A DNA stretch of 38,187 bases, taken from contig PLTX01000072.1 in NCBI GenBank assembly GCA_003164675.1, forward strand, positions 8,138-46,324, read 5' to 3'. Below are positions 33,399 to 38,187 of the stretch, one piece after another. The DNA comes from Verrucomicrobiota bacterium (GTDB lineage: Bacteria > Verrucomicrobiota > Verrucomicrobiia > Palsa-1439). A model generated the notes under the pieces. The model saw nothing but the letters and a program-made list of their open reading frames with translations, did not search any database and had not been told where the DNA came from. Position numbers and translations under genes: made by a program. How positions within the stretch are numbered: position 1 is the first letter of the stretch; the number at the start of each line of letters is the position of its first letter.

Positions 33399-34664
33399 CT
33401 ACTCGGACACGCGCTCGATCTTTGCCCCGAGATGCCGAAGTTTCTGGTCGATCCGCTCGTAGCCCCGGTCCACGTGATAGATGCGATTGACTTCCGTCTC
33501 GCCGTCGGCGCACAGGCCCGCCAACACCAGGCCCGCGCTCGCGCGCAAATCACAGGCCATCACGGGCGCGCCGCTGAGGTGTTTGACGCCCTTCACTATC
33601 GCACTGCTGCCTTCAATCGAAACGTCCGCGCCCAACCGCGCCATCTCGCTGATGTGCATGAACCGGTTCGGGAACACCTTCTCCGTAATCACGCTGATGC
33701 CCGGGGTGACGGTCATCACCGCGCTCATTTGCGCCTGCATGTCCGTCGGAAAACCGGGGTACGGCATCGTGATGACGTCCACGGGCTTGAGGTCGCCATT
33801 GCCTTTCACGCGAATCGTGCCGTTGGCCCGCTCGACGGTCACGCCAGATTCCTCGAGCTTGTCCCGTACGGCGCACAGATGCTCGGCGTGCGCTCCCTTG
33901 ATTTCGATGTCGCCGTTCGTGATCGCGGCCGCCGTCATGAATGTGCCCGCCTCGATGCGGTCGGTGATGACCTTGTGGTCGGCGCCATTGAGCACTTCCA
34001 CGCCTTCGATCTCCAGAATATGGCTGCCAGCGCCTTTGATCTTCGCGCCCATCTTGATGAGAAAGATCGCCAGGTCTTCAATCTCCGGCTCGCACGCCGC
34101 GCCTTCAATCCAGGTCGTCCCCTTGGCGAGCACCGCCGCCATCATCACATTAGCCGTGCCCAACACGGTCGAACCGAACCGCCCACCCATGAACACGTCC
34201 GAGCCGGTCAATTCGTTGCACCGGGCGTGGACGTACCCGTTCTCGACGAGCACGTCGGCGCCAAGGCGTTTGAGTCCCTTGAGATGCTGGTCAATCGGAC
34301 GATCACCGATGACGCAGCCGCCGGGCAGCGAGACTTTGCAATTATGCAGGCGGGCGAGCAACGGCCCGAGCAGGCACACCGACGCGCGCATCTTGCGCAC
34401 CAGCTCGTAGGGCGCCACGCCGAGCGGATGTTGCGCCTGGATCTCAATCACTCCGTCCGTCTTGTGATGCGTGACCTTGACGCTCAGCCACCGCAGGATG
34501 TCGCACATGAACTGGATGTCGCTGAGATTGGGCACGCCACGGATGGTGCACGGCTCGCTGGTTAGCAACGTCGCGGCGATGATGGGCAGGGCCGCGTTCT
34601 TCGAACCGCTGATCTCAACGGTCCCCCGAAGCGGATTGCCTCCGCTGATAATAATCTTTTCCAT
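33399..34664 (-). CDS. murA: UDP-N-acetylglucosamine 1-carboxyvinyltransferase
   Basis: 421 residues from ATG 34664 with GGAGG upstream; the open frame extends 19 codons further without support. Motifs are GGNPLRGTVEISGSKNAALP and the active-site loop with its cysteine in SLPGGCVIGDRPID. Later come GSTVLGTANVMMAAVLAKGTT-type sequence and PYPGFPTDMQAQ. MurA transfers enolpyruvate from PEP to UDP-GlcNAc, the first committed step of peptidoglycan synthesis. The Cys form is fosfomycin-sensitive in general. It follows prmC by 67 bp. Confidence 0.96.
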   Translation of the reverse strand: MEKIIISGGNPLRGTVEISGSKNAALPIIAATLLTSEPCTIRGVPNLSDIQFMCDILRWLSVKVTHHKTDGVIEIQAQHPLGVAPYELVRKMRASVCLLGPLLARLHNCKVSLPGGCVIGDRPIDQHLKGLKRLGADVLVENGYVHARCNELTGSDVFMGGRFGSTVLGTANVMMAAVLAKGTTWIEGAACEPEIEDLAIFLIKMGAKIKGAGSHILEIEGVEVLNGADHKVITDRIEAGTFMTAAAITNGDIEIKGAHAEHLCAVRDKLEESGVTVERANGTIRVKGNGDLKPVDVITMPYPGFPTDMQAQMSAVMTVTPGISVITEKVFPNRFMHISEMARLGADVSIEGSSAIVKGVKHLSGAPVMACDLRASAGLVLAGLCADGETEVNRIYHVDRGYERIDQKLRHLGAKIERVSE

Positions 34665-34731
34665 AGCCCCCTCCTTGGCTTGAGCTATCTGTCTGCTGTT
34701 ACGGCCGACGGGCTTCCCCAAACCCGACGTT

Positions 34732-35598
34732 TCACTTCCGAGGCTGAGCCACGATCACGCGCTCATGCCCCTGCAAATCCTTCACAACCTCGACCACTTC
34801 ATAGCCTTGTTGGCCGAAAAAATCTTCGACAGCCGGTCGCTGCCCGGCGCCAAGCTCCAGCGCCATAAATCCGGAGGGAGACAGAAAACGCCTGGCATTC
34901 ATGACCAAGCGTCGGATAACTTTGAGTCCATCCTCACCCGCCGTCAGCGCACGCGCAGGCTCAAAGTCTCTGACCTCCTTGGGCAGCTTCGCCATTTCCC
35001 CATCGGCGATATACGGTGGATTCGACACAATCGCATCCACGCGCAAGCTGTCGGGCAGAACCTCTAGCAAATCGCTTTCCAAAAAGCGAATGTTTTTTTC
35101 GAGTTGATGCAATGCTGCGTTCCCGCGCGCCACGTCCAATGCCTCCCGGCTCACATCCACCGCCGTAATTTCCGCCCCGGGCAGTCTCTTCGCCAACGCA
35201 ATCGCAATACACCCGCTTCCCGTCCCCACGTCCACAATCTTCACCGCCGTTTTCCGCTCTCCGCTCTCCGCTTTCAACCTCCCCACCACCGTCTCCACCA
35301 ACAACTCCGTCTCCGGCCGCGGGATCAACACCCGCTTGTCCACCATCAACCTCAACCCGCAAAACTCCGCCTCGCCCGTGATGTATTGCAACGGCTCGCC
35401 CGCCACCCGCCGCTTCACCATACCGCGCAACGCCTCCAACGTTGTCTCATCCAGGTCGCGCTCAAATTCCAGATACAGTTGCAACCGCTTCTTCTTCAAT
35501 AAATGCGCCAGCAACAACTCAATCGTCAGCCGCGGACTCTCTATCCCCTGCTTCTCAAAATACGGCGTCGTCTTGTTGATGACCTCAAGGATCGTCAC
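34732..35598 (-). CDS. prmC: Release-factor glutamine methyltransferase
   Basis: 288 residues from GTG 35598 (MTILEVINKTTPYFEKQGI); the open frame runs 42 codons further but is not protein-like. The N-terminal helical domain contains EPLQYITGEAEFCGL and LIPRPETELLVE. The SAM-binding core contains DVGTGSGCIAIALAKRLP. The catalytic motif is NPPYI. It methylates the Gln of the GGQ motif in RF1/RF2. prfA, its common neighbour, is not in the window. It starts the prmC-murA-small ORF unit. Confidence 0.94.
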   Translation of the reverse strand: MTILEVINKTTPYFEKQGIESPRLTIELLLAHLLKKKRLQLYLEFERDLDETTLEALRGMVKRRVAGEPLQYITGEAEFCGLRLMVDKRVLIPRPETELLVETVVGRLKAESGERKTAVKIVDVGTGSGCIAIALAKRLPGAEITAVDVSREALDVARGNAALHQLEKNIRFLESDLLEVLPDSLRVDAIVSNPPYIADGEMAKLPKEVRDFEPARALTAGEDGLKVIRRLVMNARRFLSPSGFMALELGAGQRPAVEDFFGQQGYEVVEVVKDLQGHERVIVAQPRK

Positions 35599-35931
35599 GC
35601 CGCGAGGATAGCACGACCAGAGAACCCGTTGAAAGCGCGCTCTCCCACCCCTCCCGTGCCCCGACTCTGGCCTCATTTTTGGCTTCGTAATGCAAACGAA
35701 CCCACCGCCAATCCGCGATGCCACTCTCCAACCCTCTGTCCCTCAAGTAGATCAAAATATTACCTGCTCCAAGAAGTTTGGGGTTGTTTCGCAATTTCCA
35801 CTTTTCGCACGACCCTTGGTCCTCGGTCTTAGCGCTCCGTAGCCGTGTTGGCCGAACGGTTGCGCGGTCCTGCTGCCTGTCGCATCTCCAATCCCGCACA
35901 GCCAAGTACCGAGAACCGGTCTCATAATTCA

Positions 35932-35980
35932 AACTGGCCCCAACCTCGGATGATAGCATCTCAGCCGAGGTTCCCCAGTT
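35932..35980. repeat. Two-stem hairpin of unknown function
   Basis: AACTGG (35932-35937) pairs with CCAGTT (35975-35980). AACCTCGG (35942-35949) pairs with CCGAGGTT (35965-35972). The two stems are separated by a 4/2 internal loop, with a 15-base apical loop. All 14 pairs are perfect. No T-tract on either side, so it is not a standard terminator. Confidence 0.7.
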
Positions 35981-36080
35981 GCGCCCTCTCAAACATGGCT
36001 CCCCGCTTTGAACGGTTTGAGAACCTTCCGGTTTAAACTTCGGAGGGCTGCCATTGCGCCGTCGGCAAATCTTCGGCGCG

Positions 36081-36122
36081 TTTGCGACCTGGACACGACG
36101 TGATCGCGTCTCGAGGACTCGG
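36081..36122. repeat. GCGACC/GATCGC repeat, copy 2
   Basis: Matches the module at 22801-22841: TTGCGACCTGG, CACGACGTG and TCTCG then GACTCG, with one mismatch in the stem. It lies 17 bp beyond the stop of TPR gene F. The adjoining CTCGGCTTACCGGCGAGCTT is also found at the 3' end of gene B (2421-2440), so the 3' flanks of these paralogs are related too. Confidence 0.6.
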
Positions 36123-36138
36123 CTCCATCGGACTCGGC

Positions 36139-38049
36139 TTACCGGCGAGCTTGCAGTCGCGCGAGGGCGTTCTGCGCTTCGGTGTAATCGGGATTGATCC
36201 GCAGCGCCTGCTCGTAATGTTCGACTGCCTCCTGCACCCTGCCCGCTTGCTCCAAGGCGGACCCGAGATTGTAGTGCACAACAGAGTCATCAGGTTTCAG
36301 ACGCAGCGATTCCTCCCACTGCTGCATTGCCTCCTGCATCCTGCCTGCATGGGCCAAGGCGCTTCCCAGATTGTTGTGCGCTTCATAGAAATCGGGCTTG
36401 ATACGCAGCGCCTGCTCGTACTGTGCAATCGCCTCCGGCACTCGGTCGACGTGCAACAAGGCGACCCCCAGATTGCAGTGCGCCTCGGCGAAATCGGGGT
36501 TGATCCGTAGCGCTTGCTGGTACTGTACAATCGCCTCCGGCAGTCGGCCGAGCTGCACCAAGGCATTCCCAAGGCTCTCGTGCGCGTTCGCGTAATCCGG
36601 ATTAATCCGCAACGCCTGCTGGTAGCGCCCGAACGCCTCGGAAACTTTGCCTACCCGGAATAGTTGATTGCCCAAGACGGTCTGTAGCTCGGCATAATAC
36701 CCAACGCCCGCTAACAGGTTAAACGCCACCGAGAAGCCCAACAGCAGGCTCCAGCCCCAGCGCACCGCACGCCGCCGAATGGGCCGGTCAGCCAGTGCGC
36801 GCTCCAATCCAAGGATGCCAATCACCGCCAGCAGCACCAAGGTAGGCAGAAAGTCCACCTCATAGCGGGCACACGCGCAGTAGAAGAGGCCCACGGTCAA
36901 AGCGCAAATCCCCGAAAGCAGGGCCACCGCTGTCACAAACCAGCGCAATGTCGATGCCTCCTGCCCTGACCGGTTCCGCCACGCCAGCGGCACTGCCAGC
37001 GCCAGCCATACCAACGGAATGTTGGTCAGGACGCCGAAAGGGCGTTCCGGATAGTGATGATCTGGCGGGACGGGCGGCATGACGATTCCCTGCACGAAAG
37101 GAGCGCGAGCCGTCCAGCGCACCGGCTCTAGAAAATAGACCCGGAAATTGAACCAGAGATAATGCAGGCTGAAGAATTGCCGCGCAATCCGCCGCTCGAC
37201 GTGCAACTGGTAGTGCTGGCCGAATTCAAACGGATTGTCAAAGCGCAGGCCGTTGTAGAGCATCAACCCCAATCCGATAAGCGTGATCGGGATGGTCGCC
37301 GCGAGGAGGAGAGTACCCATCTGCCGCCCCTCACGCCGTGCTTGTGCAACCGGCACCAGCAGGATGATCGCGCCAAACAACAATGAGGGCCGTGCGCCCA
37401 CCGCCAGCCCATAGGCCAGGCTCGCGGTTGCCAGCCACCAGCCCCTCCGCTCCGGCTCGTGCAACGCGCACCAGATCGCCGCCAGCGCCAGCATCGTCAG
37501 CATATACCCGCAACTGACCGGTACTTCCCATACATCGGACTGCGACAACAGCACCGGCACGCCCGTAGCCAAGCCGAGCGCGACCGCGCAGGCCACGACC
37601 ACCCCGAGGCTCGCTTCGGTAAAATAGCGCCGCCACAACACGCGCAGCAGGCCCACGCTGGCCAGAAAACCTATGGCACAGAAGATCGCCACCGCCTGAC
37701 GGTGAAACAGGTAGTGACCGGTCAGCACGGTATACGGCCAGAACAGTATCAAGGCGGGCGTAACCCCAAAATAAAGGTAGAGCCGGTCCTTATAGTAACT
37801 GAGGTCAAGTACCCGAGAAGGTCGAACATACGTGGACAGATCGTACGGGTCAGCGAGTTCCGCGAGTCCGGGCGGCACCTCTTTTTTTACGCTGAGTTGG
37901 CCGGCGCGAAAGCCCTGCACCAACAAATTGTAGTAAGCGTCCGCCGCATTCGAACTCAACCGTTCGGACACGCCCGGTTGGACCACACACGCATACACCC
38001 CGATGACCAATGCGCACACGGCGGCCAGTGAGATCCATGCGTTCTTCAT
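36139..38049 (-). CDS. TPR membrane protein F, GT-C-like family
   Basis: 636 residues, paralog of A and B. It starts MKNAWISLAAVCALVIGVYA, almost the same as A. The landmarks YYNLLVQGFRAGQLSVKKEV, LADPYD and LYLYFGVTPALIL are all kept. About ten membrane segments are followed by only five TPRs, the shortest tail of this family, and the cap AQNALARLQARR. The final TPR ends INPDYTEAQ rather than RPDLTAAR. Its 108-bp upstream region is nearly identical to that of gene B, so both genes may respond to the same regulator. Role as for A and B: probable membrane glycosyltransferase-like protein, unproven. Confidence 0.85.
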   Translation of the reverse strand: MKNAWISLAAVCALVIGVYACVVQPGVSERLSSNAADAYYNLLVQGFRAGQLSVKKEVPPGLAELADPYDLSTYVRPSRVLDLSYYKDRLYLYFGVTPALILFWPYTVLTGHYLFHRQAVAIFCAIGFLASVGLLRVLWRRYFTEASLGVVVACAVALGLATGVPVLLSQSDVWEVPVSCGYMLTMLALAAIWCALHEPERRGWWLATASLAYGLAVGARPSLLFGAIILLVPVAQARREGRQMGTLLLAATIPITLIGLGLMLYNGLRFDNPFEFGQHYQLHVERRIARQFFSLHYLWFNFRVYFLEPVRWTARAPFVQGIVMPPVPPDHHYPERPFGVLTNIPLVWLALAVPLAWRNRSGQEASTLRWFVTAVALLSGICALTVGLFYCACARYEVDFLPTLVLLAVIGILGLERALADRPIRRRAVRWGWSLLLGFSVAFNLLAGVGYYAELQTVLGNQLFRVGKVSEAFGRYQQALRINPDYANAHESLGNALVQLGRLPEAIVQYQQALRINPDFAEAHCNLGVALLHVDRVPEAIAQYEQALRIKPDFYEAHNNLGSALAHAGRMQEAMQQWEESLRLKPDDSVVHYNLGSALEQAGRVQEAVEHYEQALRINPDYTEAQNALARLQARR

Positions 38050-38157
38050 TGTGCCACACCAACCGGCCCCGTGTAACGTTGTCGCAAAAACATCATCGAC
38101 CTGATGACATTTTATACGCTTCTCCAGTCGAACACACGCGCTTTGTCGAGCGAGGAA
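38050..38157 (-). promoter_or_regulatory. Conserved upstream region of gene F
   Basis: Nearly identical to 4846-4953 upstream of gene B. It includes the dyad TCATC-gacct-GATGA (38093-38107) and the -10-like TATAAA on the minus strand (complement of 38111-38116). Conservation of a non-coding block between two copies supports a shared promoter or operator. Confidence 0.6.
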
Positions 38158-38187
38158 CCGTAGGGGTGCATCTTGACACTGTCACCG

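Larger units (their letters stand above)
35599..36138. other. Gene-free region between prmC and TPR gene F
   Basis: About 540 bp. A 135-codon leftward open frame (35585-35992) overlaps the prmC start, has no ribosome-binding site and resembles nothing I know. It should contain the prmC promoter, but I find no convincing -35/-10 pair. A structured hairpin (35932-35980) and a GCGACC repeat (36081-36122) lie in it. Confidence 0.5.

Noticed and set aside
35585-35992. 135-codon leftward open frame
   Set aside because: It overlaps the prmC start without a Shine-Dalgarno sequence and matches no family I know.

Overview
The window reads as a chromosomal segment of a GC-rich Verrucomicrobia-type bacterium (Pedosphaera-like). 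This is an inference. It rests on the PEP-CTERM surface protein, the S1/P1 nuclease with PKD and Ig-like repeats and a C-terminus ending in a FYRIKLVP-type tail, the large TPR membrane proteins, a DUF6249/ECF sigma locus, and many small palindromic repeats of kinds I recall from that phylum. I found no tRNA, rRNA, CRISPR array or intact transposase.

Layout. 1-4.95 kb: two tandem leftward genes (A, B) for GT-C-like membrane proteins with long TPR tails. 4.96-5.1 kb: a small IS-end/MITE-like remnant with a perfect 30-bp palindrome. 5.1-9.0 kb: leftward MdtD-like MFS exporter, rhomboid protease and L,D-transpeptidase. 9.2-11.25 kb: rightward Fe-S module (Rrf2 regulator, Mrp/ApbC carrier, DUF59/SufT-like protein). 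11.3-13.8 kb: a hairpin repeat element, an unknown secreted protein and a beta-CASP metallo-beta-lactamase. 13.9-15.9 kb: leftward HU gene and a DUF6249 / ECF sigma / putative anti-sigma operon. 16.1-18.6 kb: secreted S1/P1 nuclease. 18.8-20.3 kb: comM. 20.9-28.9 kb: three DUF1736/TMTC-type TPR proteins (C, D, E) with the PEP-CTERM gene between C and D. 29-35.6 kb: leftward housekeeping block prmC-murA-small ORF, then ffh-rpsP-khpA-trmD-rplS-rnhB-yraN. 36.1-38 kb: a third A/B-type TPR protein (F), whose upstream region is a near copy of that of gene B.

The most striking theme is six membrane/TPR proteins in 38 kb. They belong to two different membrane-domain families (A, B, F and C, D, E) but carry nearly interchangeable 34-residue TPR cassettes and a common C-terminal cap, which suggests cassette exchange and array expansion. 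The TMTC-like members resemble protein O-mannosyltransferases, and a PEP-CTERM protein lies among them. A locally expanded surface-glycosylation apparatus is therefore a reasonable hypothesis, not a demonstrated one.

The second theme is palindromic repeat elements. They occur between genes and also in frame inside genes: two in the rhomboid gene, one of them flanked by a 7-bp direct repeat, and one in ffh just before the GTPase P-loop.
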